Shown one piece after another: positions 41,012-52,818 of a stretch of 64,000 bases of DNA (positions within the stretch are counted from its first letter, which is position 1; the number at the start of each line of letters is the position of its first letter). The stretch is from Bacillus zhangzhouensis (GTDB lineage: Bacteria > Bacillota > Bacilli > Bacillales > Bacillaceae). The position numbers were made by a program, and so were the translations under genes. The notes below the pieces were generated by a model. It had not been told where the DNA came from. It searched no databases and saw only the letters and a program-made list of their open reading frames with translations. The stretch spans positions 1 to 64,000 of the forward strand of contig NZ_JOTP01000013.1 of assembly GCF_000715205.1 (NCBI RefSeq), in the 5' to 3' direction.

Positions 41012-42544
41012 GTGAAAAACGTATCAAGTGTATTTTGGATTGTGATTGCGATCACATTTGTTGCCGTTCTATGGGGAGCCTTTTCTCCAGAAACACTGCA
41101 AAATGTGACGGATCAAATTCAAACATACATTACAAATGACTTTGGCTGGTATTACTTATTAGTGGTATCACTGCTAGTCGGCTTTTGTCTATTCTTTATT
41201 TTTAGCCCAATCGGTAAAATTACACTAGGAAAGCCAGGCGAAGAGCCTGAATTTGGTCTATTTTCTTGGTTTGCTATGCTATTTAGTGCCGGTATGGGAA
41301 TTGGTCTTGTTTTTTACGGAGCAGCTGAACCGATCAGCCACTATGCCATTCAGTCACCAACAGGTGAGACTGAAACCGCACAGGCCTTCCGCGATTCTCT
41401 TCGTTATACTTTTTTCCACTGGGGGCTTCATGCATGGGCTATTTATGCCATTGTTGCACTTTGCATCGCTTACTTTAAATTTAGAAAAGATGCACCCGGC
41501 TTAATCAGTGCGACGTTGCAGCCGGTTTTAGGAGATAGAATTCACGGATGGATCGGAAAAACCATCGATTGTATTGCTGTATTTGCAACAGTAGTTGGGG
41601 TTGCAACAAGCTTAGGATTAGGCGCAGCACAAATCAATGGTGGATTAAATTACCTATTTCAAATTCCGAATGCTTTTAGCACACAATTGATCATTATTGC
41701 GATTGTGACGGTGCTCTTCCTTGCATCTGCACTAAGCGGTATTGGAAAAGGGATTAAGTATTTAAGTAATATCAACATGGTATTAGCAGCTGTTCTGATG
41801 TTTTTCTTACTTTTGGCAGGTCCAACTGTTTTTATTTTAAATTCATTTACTGACTCGATTGGACAATACTTATCCAACATCGTTCAAATGAGCTTTCGGT
41901 TATCTCCAAATGATCCTGAAAAGAGAGAATGGATTAATGGATGGACGATCTTTTATTGGGCATGGTGGATCTCTTGGGCACCATTTGTCGGAATCTTTAT
42001 CGCAAGAGTGTCACGCGGACGGACAATTCGGGAGTTTTTAGTTGGTGTCTTAGTCGCTCCTTCTATCCTTGTATTCCTTTGGTTCTCCATTTTTGGTGTA
42101 TCTGCCATGGACTTACAGCAAAAGAATATTGTTGATGTTGCAGGTCTTTCCACTGAAACGATGCTCTTTGGTGTACTAAATGAATATCCACTGGCGATGG
42201 TTACATCAATTCTAGCACTCATTTTAATTGCGGTATTCTTTATCACTTCCGCTGATTCAGCCACATTTGTGCTTGGAATGCAGACAACCTACGGATCATT
42301 AAACCCTTCTGGCAGTGTCAAAGTCAGCTGGGGCATCATCCAATCAGCTGTTGCTGCAGTGCTTTTATTTTCAGGCGGACTTGAAGCCTTGCAAAATACA
42401 GCAAAACTCGCAGCTTTGCCGTTCTCCGTTGTCATCATTTTGATGATCGTATCGCTGTATAGATCATTAAATGATGAACGAAGGACAATCAAACAAGCAA
42501 ACAAAGTGAATAAACCACGAAGTCCAAGAGTAAAAAAAGCATAA
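41012..42544 (+). CDS. opuD: Glycine betaine transporter OpuD
   Basis: This 510-residue BCCT-family carrier has about 12 membrane helices. It takes up glycine betaine with sodium under osmotic stress. The family signature is [29 protein letters not shown], with [14 protein letters not shown] and the Trp-rich substrate site visible. The tail is basic ([17 protein letters not shown]). The start is GTG with GGAGAGTGAGAT upstream. It is monocistronic. Confidence 0.95.
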   Translation: MKNVSSVFWIVIAITFVAVLWGAFSPETLQNVTDQIQTYITNDFGWYYLLVVSLLVGFCLFFIFSPIGKITLGKPGEEPEFGLFSWFAMLFSAGMGIGLVFYGAAEPISHYAIQSPTGETETAQAFRDSLRYTFFHWGLHAWAIYAIVALCIAYFKFRKDAPGLISATLQPVLGDRIHGWIGKTIDCIAVFATVVGVATSLGLGAAQINGGLNYLFQIPNAFSTQLIIIAIVTVLFLASALSGIGKGIKYLSNINMVLAAVLMFFLLLAGPTVFILNSFTDSIGQYLSNIVQMSFRLSPNDPEKREWINGWTIFYWAWWISWAPFVGIFIARVSRGRTIREFLVGVLVAPSILVFLWFSIFGVSAMDLQQKNIVDVAGLSTETMLFGVLNEYPLAMVTSILALILIAVFFITSADSATFVLGMQTTYGSLNPSGSVKVSWGIIQSAVAAVLLFSGGLEALQNTAKLAALPFSVVIILMIVSLYRSLNDERRTIKQANKVNKPRSPRVKKA

Positions 42545-42548
42545 TCGT

Positions 42549-42583
42549 AAGAAGAAAAAGCCGTTATTCGAACGGCTTTTTTC
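42549..42583 (+). terminator. Terminator of opuD
   Basis: AAAAGCCGTT and AACGGCTTTT with a short loop and T-run. Confidence 0.88.
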
Positions 42584-42671
42584 TATATAGATCATTTAAG
42601 ATTGTCATGACCTTGCGGATCCCTATAAAATAGTGATGAATCATTCACTTTTCTACATAATGGAGGTTTAT

Positions 42672-43196
42672 ATGACGTTACCTACGTTCAAGTACAACCC
42701 AGACCCAATTTCATTAAACGTGATCAAAAAAGAGCATACGACATGTCCTGTTTGTGAAAAAGAAAGCGAATATGTGTATCACGGTCCATTTTATTCCGTT
42801 GAAGATATAGAAGGAATCTGCCCTTGGTGCATTAAAGATGGATCAGCCGCTAAAAAATACAATGGATCGTTTCAAGACGATGTGAGTTGTGATGACGTCA
42901 ATCAACAAGAATATGTAGATGAACTCATCTTCAGAACGCCTGGTTATTGCGGATGGCAGCAGGAATATTGGTTAAGCCATTGCGGTGATTTTTGCGCGAT
43001 TGTCCAATATGTTGGATGGAAAGAGATTGAGCATTTAGAGGAAGAGCTCTCTGAGGACATCGAAGACATTTGTAGTGGTGGAGGATTAACGAAAGAGAAC
43101 CTTAAGCAATGGCTCGTTAACGGAGGAGACTTACAAGGCTATCTCTTTCAATGTGTTCACTGCAAGAAGCATCGTTTATATATTGACGCTAGTTAA
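42672..43196 (+). CDS. CbrC-family (UPF0167) protein
   Basis: The ATG at 42672 follows ATGGAGGTT and gives 174 residues. It starts LPTFKYNPDPI as usual in the family and has two Cys pairs likely to bind zinc: CPVCEKES near residue 25 and GICPWCIKDGSA near 50, then FRTPGYCGWQQEYWLSHCGDFCAI and a late CVHCKK. E. coli CbrC is linked to colicin E2 tolerance; the function here is unknown. It is monocistronic. Confidence 0.85.
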   Translation: MTLPTFKYNPDPISLNVIKKEHTTCPVCEKESEYVYHGPFYSVEDIEGICPWCIKDGSAAKKYNGSFQDDVSCDDVNQQEYVDELIFRTPGYCGWQQEYWLSHCGDFCAIVQYVGWKEIEHLEEELSEDIEDICSGGGLTKENLKQWLVNGGDLQGYLFQCVHCKKHRLYIDAS

Positions 43197-43197
43197 T

Positions 43198-43230
43198 CAA
43201 AAAGGACCCTTCAATCAGGTCCTTTTTTAA
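43198..43230. terminator. Terminator after the CbrC-like gene
   Basis: AAAAAGGACC and GGTCCTTTTT with a 9-base loop; usable from both sides, so also for yteV. Confidence 0.85.
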
Positions 43231-43236
43231 TGCTGG

Positions 43237-43419
43237 TTATTTTTTATATAAAATAAGCGCAGAAAAACAGTAGAGTTGTTCTCCTCCTTGCTCACAGATC
43301 ACTGCTACATTGTACTTGATGTCAATGATTTGGTCGTCATCCATTCCTTTTAAAAATAGATTGATTTCGCTCTGTAAATCTTTTTCGTGTTCTTCATCAA
43401 ATACAGCTACCTTTAGCAC
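43237..43419 (-). CDS. yteV: Sporulation protein Cse60 (YteV)
   Basis: The GTG at 43419 follows AAGGGAG at about 10 bases and gives 60 residues, the size that named Cse60. It begins MLKVAVFDEEHEKDLQSEINLFLKGM and has no membrane segment. In B. subtilis it is a mother-cell SigE-dependent protein of unknown action. The open frame extends 44 codons upstream through the rhodanese terminator, which is not plausible as coding. The gene has its own SigE-like promoter. Confidence 0.85.
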   Translation of the reverse strand: MLKVAVFDEEHEKDLQSEINLFLKGMDDDQIIDIKYNVAVICEQGGEQLYCFSALILYKK

Positions 43420-43450
43420 ATATGCCACTCTCCCTTCTCTCGCTACTCTA

Positions 43451-43480
43451 TCTTTATGCACATAGAGACGGGCATATGAA
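43451..43480 (-). promoter_or_regulatory. Possible SigE promoter of yteV
   Basis: TTCATATG (43480-43473) and CATAAAGA (43458-43451) are 14 bases apart, a partial match to the SigE pattern (ATATT, 13-15, CATACAMT). It lies between the rhodanese terminator and yteV. Confidence 0.45.
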
Positions 43481-43482
43481 CA

Positions 43483-43520
43483 AAAAAAGCCTTCCATCTC
43501 ATCGATGAAAGGACTCCTTT
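43483..43520 (-). terminator. Terminator of the rhodanese gene
   Basis: AGTCCTTTCATC and GATGGAAGGCTT form a stem with small mismatches, followed by a long T-run on the minus strand. Confidence 0.75.
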
Positions 43521-43841
43521 TTACAGCTTCGGTTTTGTTTCTCCTGTCCATGCAAGCATCCCACCAACCACATTGGTCGCTTGATAGCCTTGGTCTTCTA
43601 GGTAATAGCAGACATTTTCACTACGTTTACCAGAACGACAAATGATATAATATTCCTGCGTTTTATCGAACGCATCTAGTTTCTCAGGGATATCTCCCAT
43701 TCGAATATGGACTGCTTCTGGGATCATGCCTTCTGCTACCTCTTCATCCTCACGTACGTCGACTAGCTGAATGGCTTCTTCTTGCTCAAGTTTTTGCTTT
43801 AATTCTTCTATTGAAATTTCTTTTACTGACACGACTCTCAT
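43521..43841 (-). CDS. Single-domain rhodanese-like protein
   Basis: This 106-residue rhodanese domain has the active-site loop IICRSGKRSENV with the catalytic Cys near residue 69 and the conserved LVDVREDEEVAEGMIPEAVHI. It transfers sulfane sulfur or reduces persulfides; the partner is unknown. It is inserted between yteV and yteU and has its own terminator. Confidence 0.88.
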   Translation of the reverse strand: MRVVSVKEISIEELKQKLEQEEAIQLVDVREDEEVAEGMIPEAVHIRMGDIPEKLDAFDKTQEYYIICRSGKRSENVCYYLEDQGYQATNVVGGMLAWTGETKPKL

Positions 43842-43886
43842 CTCTCCTTTTGTTCACGGTGACACCATTATAGCAAATCATTCACA

Positions 43887-44570
43887 TCACTGCGTATTCA
43901 CCCGCTTCGATTGAAGGAAAGATGGCAATCGTTTCTGCACATCTACTGCCTGCTGCTCACTTTCAAACTCTACCTTTTTAAAGACTTGATAGGCTAGCCA
44001 CATGTGTCCATATGCGAGAATACTCACGCTAAAAAACGGCACGATCCCCGGCAAATAAGCAAATAGGACAAACAGGACGGCCGAGAAAACGAGCATAGAG
44101 AGCGTATATTGCAAATACGAAAGACCAAGCAGAAGAGAGAATTTCAGATAGAGACGCTTTTTCCAATCGTAATGAGCAAGCAGCGGAAAAATATAAAACA
44201 AGCTGACAATAAACAGAAAACCAAAGATATAAATGGCAAAGCGAAGCATATGTAAAAACCAGCTCGTTGGATAAATATAAGCAAGGTCTACATAAATAAT
44301 CGTCCCAATCATGAGCAGCACCACGCCAATCAGATTAGAGCGTACAAACTCCTCGCGGTATACCTTCCAAAAGGTGCAGAATACTTTGACTTGTTCGTGC
44401 CCTTGTATCCACTTTCTCATCACGGAAAATAACGCAGTTGTCGCAGGCATAAATCCAAAGACCCCAAGCCCCAGTAATGTGAACAAAAGCCATAGCAAAT
44501 TGGTATAGGCGAGCCGCATCACCCACTCACACATCCGCAGCATTCTACTCATTGATCCATCATGATCCAT
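43887..44570 (-). CDS. yteU: YteU, DUF624 (YesL-type) membrane protein
   Basis: This 227-residue protein has about five membrane helices and matches the DUF624/YesL family (LLWLLFTLLGLGVFGFMPATTALFSVMRKW). These proteins accompany oligosaccharide ABC transporters in bacilli and may assist their assembly or regulation. It is the last gene of the minus-strand yteP-yteR-yteS-yteT-yteU operon. Confidence 0.88.
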   Translation of the reverse strand: MDHDGSMSRMLRMCEWVMRLAYTNLLWLLFTLLGLGVFGFMPATTALFSVMRKWIQGHEQVKVFCTFWKVYREEFVRSNLIGVVLLMIGTIIYVDLAYIYPTSWFLHMLRFAIYIFGFLFIVSLFYIFPLLAHYDWKKRLYLKFSLLLGLSYLQYTLSMLVFSAVLFVLFAYLPGIVPFFSVSILAYGHMWLAYQVFKKVEFESEQQAVDVQKRLPSFLQSKRVNTQ

Positions 44571-44594
44571 CTCTTTTCCCTCCTCTCTTTCTCG

Positions 44595-45893
44595 TTACAC
44601 CGTCTCTTTTTGAAACAATTCTTCTATTTCGATTGGGCGTTTTTCTGCGACAGAGCGCCACATACCTTCCCCAATTGCAATCGAATAAGCACCAGCCTCT
44701 GCTCCTGCCGAAATGTCATAGTGGATCAACGGATCTTTTCCTAAAAATAAATCTGCTAGCAGCAACGGATCTCCGCCGCCATGTCCGCCTGGCTGCTTCA
44801 CGACTTCAATTGTCTCTTTTGCTCCAAACATCGGATAGTAAGAAATCGTTTGTTCCGGGAATTGAAAAGGAATTCTCGATGGTACATGAAACTCATTTGT
44901 TTCAATGCGTCCCTTCGTCCCGTTAATCGCAAGCCGGTACCCTTCATACGGAGCTGAAAATTGAATCGAATAGCTTAATAGGGCACCTTGGTCATAAGCC
45001 ACTGACGCCACATACGTATCCTCAATGTCAATTTCCTTATCAAAAATACAGGCATCTGGGCGGTAATTTGAGTACTGTTGCGTTGGCTCCTGACCTGATT
45101 CAATATGATCGTCCTCCACCTTCGAGCGCTCTACCCGGGGATTCCACCTTGCTTCATAATGACATGTATCTTTCACATGGCATGTTCCGCAATACCTATT
45201 TTTCTCATCCTGTAAGGGATTCCAAGGACTTTCGCTTCCATAATAGTTGAGCGCCCCATAAGCAAATACTTGCTTCGGCTTTTGATCAATCCACCAGTTG
45301 ACCAAATCAAAATGATGGGTCGACTTATGAATAGACAGACCTCCAGAGAATTGACGTGTGCGATTCCACCTTTTGAAATAACTGGCTCCATGATACGTGT
45401 CAATGAGCCAGCTCAGTTCAACAGAGGTGACCCTTCCGATCTTCCCGTCTAAAATGAGCTCTTTCACCTTCCGATGAAATGGATTGTAGCGATAATTAAA
45501 GGTGACCGTCACCTTCCCTTTGCTCTCTGCCTCTTTATCCATCACTTTTTTCGCGTCTTTTGCTGTTGTCACCATCGGTTTTTCAGTGATGACATCAAGA
45601 TCATGATCAAGTGCCTGCATGATATACGTGACATGCGTATCATCTCGTCCTGCCACAATGACGATGTCTGGCTTTGCTTCCTTCACCATCTGATCAAATG
45701 CATCCTCATGAAAAAATGAGACCCCTCTCAGCGATGGAAAGCGCTGCTGACAAATTGTATACCGCTGATCATCTATATCTAGAAGCCCTGTGATTCTGTA
45801 ATGCTCATTGAAATCCTCTATGAGCGGTTTAATAAACATATTGAAAGCACGATGACTGAGCCCACAAATCACGACCCGTTTCACATTCCCCAC
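44595..45893 (-). CDS. yteT: YteT, Gfo/Idh/MocA-family oxidoreductase
   Basis: The product is 432 residues. The N-terminal NAD-binding domain begins VVICGLSHRAFNMF; the family motif VITEKPMVTTAKDAKKVM contains the conserved Glu-Lys-Pro. The substrate domain has HKSTHHFDLVNWW. A cysteine cluster CGTCHVKDTCHY near residues 232-245 may bind a metal. It probably oxidises or epimerises a sugar released from rhamnogalacturonan. It follows yteS by 8 bases. Confidence 0.9.
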   Translation of the reverse strand: MGNVKRVVICGLSHRAFNMFIKPLIEDFNEHYRITGLLDIDDQRYTICQQRFPSLRGVSFFHEDAFDQMVKEAKPDIVIVAGRDDTHVTYIMQALDHDLDVITEKPMVTTAKDAKKVMDKEAESKGKVTVTFNYRYNPFHRKVKELILDGKIGRVTSVELSWLIDTYHGASYFKRWNRTRQFSGGLSIHKSTHHFDLVNWWIDQKPKQVFAYGALNYYGSESPWNPLQDEKNRYCGTCHVKDTCHYEARWNPRVERSKVEDDHIESGQEPTQQYSNYRPDACIFDKEIDIEDTYVASVAYDQGALLSYSIQFSAPYEGYRLAINGTKGRIETNEFHVPSRIPFQFPEQTISYYPMFGAKETIEVVKQPGGHGGGDPLLLADLFLGKDPLIHYDISAGAEAGAYSIAIGEGMWRSVAEKRPIEIEELFQKETV

Positions 45894-45901
45894 CCCTTTT
45901 T

Positions 45902-48518
<2,617 letters not shown>

Positions 48519-48576
48519 TAATAAAGCCTCCCCTCATGCTGATGCATGTGTTAACTGTATCTTAAGGATGAAAAAT

Positions 48577-48599
48577 CCGTCTACAATCATATCAACAGA
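48577..48599 (-). promoter_or_regulatory. Motif shared with the ytcP upstream region, possible YtdP-dependent promoter
   Basis: On the minus strand this reads TCTGTTGATATGATTGTAG plus ACGG. It matches 56216-56194 at 18 of 23 bases. It contains an extended -10-like TGATTRTAGA and no good -35, as is common for promoters activated by AraC-type regulators. It lies about 60 bases upstream of yteP. Confidence 0.5.
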
Positions 48600-48749
48600 T
48601 CATATTTCCTTAGGGGAAGCTACTCAAAATGTTACATAAAACATAAGAAAATGATCCTAATCTCAGAAAATGATTATTGACAAACCTACCAGATTTTTGG
48701 ATTAATAAAATAAGGGGAAAAGATTGTTTCGTTTGAAATGGGGGGTTTT

Positions 48750-51050
48750 ATGAAAAGAAGGCAGTATAAATTTTATTACAAGCTTGTAACGTTTTTTTTC
48801 ATGCTTAGTACGATTCCTGTTATCATTGTCGGTATTTTTTCTTATCAGCATTCGCAAAAAACAGCACTTGAAAATATCTCAAATGAAAAGCTGGACAGCG
48901 TCAAACAAACGCAATCCAATATTGAGCATATTTTAAAGACAGTTGATCATTCTCTCACTCACTATGTCAGTTCGCCGCCTCTCCTTCAAACACTGACAGA
49001 ACCTTTAAATCCAGACCAATTCCAGCTTTATAATCAAGTACAGCAGGAACTGAACTACCTGCAAACCTTTGATACCGATCTCTCCAATATTACACTCGTC
49101 AGTAAAATAGAGGATTGGTACATGAACAATTCCGGTCTTTATCATGTCACGAATGGAGACCAAGAAAAAGCGTTAGCCTCTTACCTCAATATTCCGAGTC
49201 ACTCCAGCTGGGCACTTGAAGAGAATAACCCACTTGTCTCGACAAAAGAAGGAAAAGCGTCCTTTTGCAAGTACAATGTGAACTTAATCAAACAACTGCC
49301 TATGAATAGTGTCCAAAAAAAGGGGATCGCCGTCGCCAGTATTCCGAGCTGCGCGATTGCTGACAACATGCCTGACTTCTCTCAATCTGACAGTATGTTT
49401 GTCATTGATACAAAAGGAAAAGTGCTGCTACATAATCGCAAAGAACAGATCGGTGAATCCTTGAAAAATCAAGATTTCGTCAAGCATGTACTATCACTTG
49501 AAAGTCGATCAGGACAATTTGACATGAAGATTGATGAACTGAACTATCAAATTACGTTTCAAAAATCAGACTATAACGAATGGACGTACCTATCCTTTGT
49601 ATCTATTCCAGAACTCAAGCAGCAAACGAAATCAATTGGGTGGATCACCTTTATTATTTGCTTTATTTTGTTAGCGCTTTCATTACTATTTTCATGGTTT
49701 GGTTCCAGACACTTTTATAAACCAATTCGCTTATTATACGAGTCATTTGCACGCAATGAATCATTTTTGCATAAGCAGCCATTCCAAAATGAGTTCGAGT
49801 TGATTGAGTCGAGTATTAAACAAATGAAAGATCAAAACAATGATTTAGAGGAACGCATTGAGCAGCAAGTGACTCACTTACAGCAATACTTTATGGTACG
49901 CCTGCTCCTTGGAAAGCTGACGGAAGAAGAGATTAACAACCGATTCCAAAGTTTAGGATTCCCTCGTGACTGGTCGCATTTATCCATGCTTGTAACCCAA
50001 ATCGATACGCTGAAAGGAACACCGTATGAAAAAAAGGATGCTGACTTGCTTTTGTTTGCCATTAATGGACTGATCGAGCAGATTATTCCACAAGATGAGC
50101 ACCTTCAGCCAACCGTTGTCAATCAGCATCAAACGACGATTGTCCTGAACCAATCGAAGTCAGATGAGGAATTTACTGAATATTTAAATCAATTAGCTGA
50201 AACCATTCAACTGCGTATCGAGGAAGAGCTTGGTTTGTCTATCAGTATCGGCATTAGCCGCCAGTTTAAGGACCTCACCATGGCCAAACATGCTTATATT
50301 GAAGGAAAAGAAGCCTTAAAATACAGACTCAAAGCAGAGAAAAAGTCCATTATCTTATATGAGCATATTCAGCAAGGAAGAACATTTAAAACCCATTTCC
50401 CAAAACAGCTGCAGCATGATTTATTTGATGCCATTAAAGCTGGAGATCAAGGAAAGGCTGATCATTATTTACATGTGCTCCTGCAATCCATTTTTTCTAA
50501 AAATGCGGGACCGCACGAATACCATATCGCCCTTGCCCGTTTTTTAAACAACTTGATTGAGCTAATGCACTTGTTGGGCATTGAATTATTTGAGGTCGAA
50601 GACAACAAAATGCTCTATGATACGATCTTTGAGTTTAAAACCTTTGAAGATACAGAGGCATGGCTAAAACATGAGATCATTCGGCCAATTATTGACCAGC
50701 TTGGTGCACGTGAGGACTCACAATACAAAAATATCTCAGAGAAAATCATTCATATCATTCATCAAGAATTTGACTCAGATCTCACATTGGATGAAATCGC
50801 TTCACGCCTGCATTACAACCCAAATTATTTAAGCAGTATTTTCAGAAAGGAAATGGATATCTCCTTTAGTGAATATCTCTCGTCGTACAGGCATCATGTC
50901 GCCAAAAACTGGCTTGTGGAAACCGATATGTCCGTGAAAGAGATTTCGGAAAAGCTAAAATATAAAAACCCGCAAAATTTCATCCGTTCCTTTAAAAAGC
51001 TAGAAGGCACGACTCCTGGGAAATACCGTGACCAGAAAAAAGGAACATAA
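48750..51050 (+). CDS. ytdP: YtdP, membrane-bound AraC-family regulator
   Basis: The ATG at 48750 follows GGGGGG and gives about 766 residues. Two membrane helices, near residues 12-32 and 300-322, bracket an extracytoplasmic sensor domain of the Cache type. A cytoplasmic linker follows. The C-terminal AraC double helix-turn-helix (SDLTLDEIASRLHYNPNYLSSIF ... MSVKEISEKLKYKNPQNFIRSFKKLEGTTPGKYR) ends the protein. It resembles YesS and is divergent from yteP, so it is the likely activator of the rhamnogalacturonan genes. Confidence 0.9.
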   Translation: MKRRQYKFYYKLVTFFFMLSTIPVIIVGIFSYQHSQKTALENISNEKLDSVKQTQSNIEHILKTVDHSLTHYVSSPPLLQTLTEPLNPDQFQLYNQVQQELNYLQTFDTDLSNITLVSKIEDWYMNNSGLYHVTNGDQEKALASYLNIPSHSSWALEENNPLVSTKEGKASFCKYNVNLIKQLPMNSVQKKGIAVASIPSCAIADNMPDFSQSDSMFVIDTKGKVLLHNRKEQIGESLKNQDFVKHVLSLESRSGQFDMKIDELNYQITFQKSDYNEWTYLSFVSIPELKQQTKSIGWITFIICFILLALSLLFSWFGSRHFYKPIRLLYESFARNESFLHKQPFQNEFELIESSIKQMKDQNNDLEERIEQQVTHLQQYFMVRLLLGKLTEEEINNRFQSLGFPRDWSHLSMLVTQIDTLKGTPYEKKDADLLLFAINGLIEQIIPQDEHLQPTVVNQHQTTIVLNQSKSDEEFTEYLNQLAETIQLRIEEELGLSISIGISRQFKDLTMAKHAYIEGKEALKYRLKAEKKSIILYEHIQQGRTFKTHFPKQLQHDLFDAIKAGDQGKADHYLHVLLQSIFSKNAGPHEYHIALARFLNNLIELMHLLGIELFEVEDNKMLYDTIFEFKTFEDTEAWLKHEIIRPIIDQLGAREDSQYKNISEKIIHIIHQEFDSDLTLDEIASRLHYNPNYLSSIFRKEMDISFSEYLSSYRHHVAKNWLVETDMSVKEISEKLKYKNPQNFIRSFKKLEGTTPGKYRDQKKGT

Positions 51051-51052
51051 TG

Positions 51053-51090
51053 CAAAAAAGTCCCGCTCTCACAAGAAGCGGGACTTTTTT
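51053..51090. terminator. Bidirectional terminator between ytdP and ytcD
   Basis: AAAAAGTCCCGCT and AGCGGGACTTTTT with A and T runs. Confidence 0.9.
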
Positions 51091-51460
51091 ATTTAAACTG
51101 CTCATTTAAGATGCTGTCTTCCAGGACTGAAAGCGGCTCTCCATACACACGTTCAATATGAGCTGCTCCCCAATCACATAACGCATTCAAAATTCTTTCG
51201 AGCGACTGTCCGTATTCACTTAATTCATATTCCACTTTAGGCGGCACCTGTTCGTACACAATCCGGTTAATCACCCCGTCACTTTCAAGCTCTCTCAGCT
51301 GCTGTGTGAGCATTTTTTGAGTGATATTAGGCATGAGTCGCTTTAATTCACTCGTGCGTTTTTTCCCATGTGTCAAATGGCATAAAATGACGCACTTCCA
51401 CTTTCCGCCAATGACGTCAAGCGTCGCCTCCACAGAGATATTATACTTTTTCTTTTCCAT
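51089..51460 (-). CDS. ytcD: YtcD, HxlR-family regulator
   Basis: This 123-residue winged-helix protein starts with the HxlR signature (EATLDVIGGKWKCVILCHL ... LKRLMPNITQKMLTQQLRELESDGVINR). Many HxlR proteins sense electrophiles or oxidants through Cys residues; Cys23 and Cys27 lie in WKCVILC. It is divergent from ytbD and ytbE and probably represses them through the palindrome at 51513-51532. Confidence 0.9.
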   Translation of the reverse strand: MEKKKYNISVEATLDVIGGKWKCVILCHLTHGKKRTSELKRLMPNITQKMLTQQLRELESDGVINRIVYEQVPPKVEYELSEYGQSLERILNALCDWGAAHIERVYGEPLSVLEDSILNEQFK

Positions 51461-51498
51461 TGAATCTCACTCCTATTTGTTCTGAATGGGCACTTTTT

Positions 51499-51532
51499 AG
51501 TACCTATATTACAAAAAAGTACGTACTTTTTT
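51499..51532. promoter_or_regulatory. Likely YtcD operator
   Basis: A perfect 20-base palindrome, AAAAAAGTAC and GTACTTTTTT, spans 51513-51532. A further AGTAC lies at 51499-51503, one and a half helical turns away. It sits between the divergent ytcD and ytbD genes, where HxlR proteins bind. Confidence 0.65.
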
Positions 51533-51615
51533 TTTCGTCATCTATGTTAGATAATAACTCTTGCCGATCGGATTCGTCTATCAAAATGTCATCAAAGAAG
51601 GATGTGAACCTATTT

Positions 51616-52818
51616 ATGAAGAAACAACAAAACTACTTTGCCCTTCTCGCACTAGCTATTAGTGCTTTTGCTATAGGAACAACTGAGTTCATTAGTGTCG
51701 GTCTTTTGCCGATGATCTCAGAAGACTTTGGAGTGAGCGTCAGTCAAGCGGGCTGGACCGTCTCTTTATACGCGCTCGGAGTAACCTTTGGCGCACCTAT
51801 TCTGACCTCACTTACTTCAACCATGAAAAGAAAGACATTGCTTTTGCTCATTATGCTCGTCTTTTTAATTGGCAATACACTCGCCACCATTGCCCCGACT
51901 TTTTCAGTACTGTTATTCGGACGAGTGATTTCAGCCTTATCCCATGGGGTCTTTATGTCCATTGGCTCTACCATTGCTGCAAGCCTTGTGGTGAAAGAAA
52001 AGCGGGCAAGCGCCATTGCATTTATGTTCACTGGTTTAACAGTCGCGACTGTGACCGGGGTGCCATTCGGTACATTTCTTGGTCATGAGCTCGGCTGGCG
52101 GACATCATTTGGTGTAATTGTCATCATTGGTTTGATCGCATTCGTTGCCAATTATTTTCTCGTTCCATCTCAATTAAAGCAGGGCATGAAAACATCATTT
52201 AAGGATCAAGCGGCCTTATTAAAGACAAAAAGAATGTTGCTTCTATTTGTCATTACAGCGACAGGATACGGAGGAACCTTTGTTGTCTTCACGTATTTAT
52301 CTCCTCTTCTTCAGTATGTGACAGGTCTTGCACCTGGAACTGTTGCCTTGATGCTGCTTTTATACGGGATGACCATCGCAGCTGGAAATGTGATTGGCGG
52401 AAAAGCTGCGAATAAACAACCAATGAAAGCACTGATCTATATGTTTATCATCCAAAGCATCATCTTGTTTATCCTTAGCTTCACTGCCAAATTCACGGTG
52501 TTAGGGATTGGAACCGTGATGCTAATGGGGCTGTTTGCTTTCATGAATGTACCTGGTTTGCAAGTCGCCGTCGTTGATTTCGCAGAAAGATACACACCTG
52601 GAGCAGTCGATGTCGCTTCCGCTATGAATATCGCTGCCTTTAATGCCGGTATCGCCATCGGCTCATTTTTAGGCGGCATCGTGACAGATACACTTGGACT
52701 TGTGCATACAGGCTGGGTTGGCGGCATCATGGTGCTCATGGCAGCCATTCTCACAATGATCAGTTTTCGAATGGAACAAACAGAACACAATCAAACGATA
52801 AAGGAGTTTTCAATATGA
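51616..52818 (+). CDS. ytbD: YtbD, MFS drug/sugar efflux-type transporter
   Basis: This 400-residue major facilitator has 12 membrane helices and belongs to the AraJ/YdhP-like DHA1 group (FALLALAISAFAIGTTEFISVGLLPMI). The motif-A region is reduced (TSTMKRKTLLL). It may export a toxic compound detoxified together with YtbE. The ATG at 51616 is chosen by family comparison; the nearest AAGG is 14 bases away, so a GTG or ATG slightly upstream is possible. It overlaps ytbE by four bases. Confidence 0.88.
   Translation: MKKQQNYFALLALAISAFAIGTTEFISVGLLPMISEDFGVSVSQAGWTVSLYALGVTFGAPILTSLTSTMKRKTLLLLIMLVFLIGNTLATIAPTFSVLLFGRVISALSHGVFMSIGSTIAASLVVKEKRASAIAFMFTGLTVATVTGVPFGTFLGHELGWRTSFGVIVIIGLIAFVANYFLVPSQLKQGMKTSFKDQAALLKTKRMLLLFVITATGYGGTFVVFTYLSPLLQYVTGLAPGTVALMLLLYGMTIAAGNVIGGKAANKQPMKALIYMFIIQSIILFILSFTAKFTVLGIGTVMLMGLFAFMNVPGLQVAVVDFAERYTPGAVDVASAMNIAAFNAGIAIGSFLGGIVTDTLGLVHTGWVGGIMVLMAAILTMISFRMEQTEHNQTIKEFSI

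Noticed and set aside
43420-43551. N-terminal extension of yteV
   Set aside because: The extension would run through the terminator of the rhodanese gene, and the 60-residue version has the correct family length and a ribosome site.
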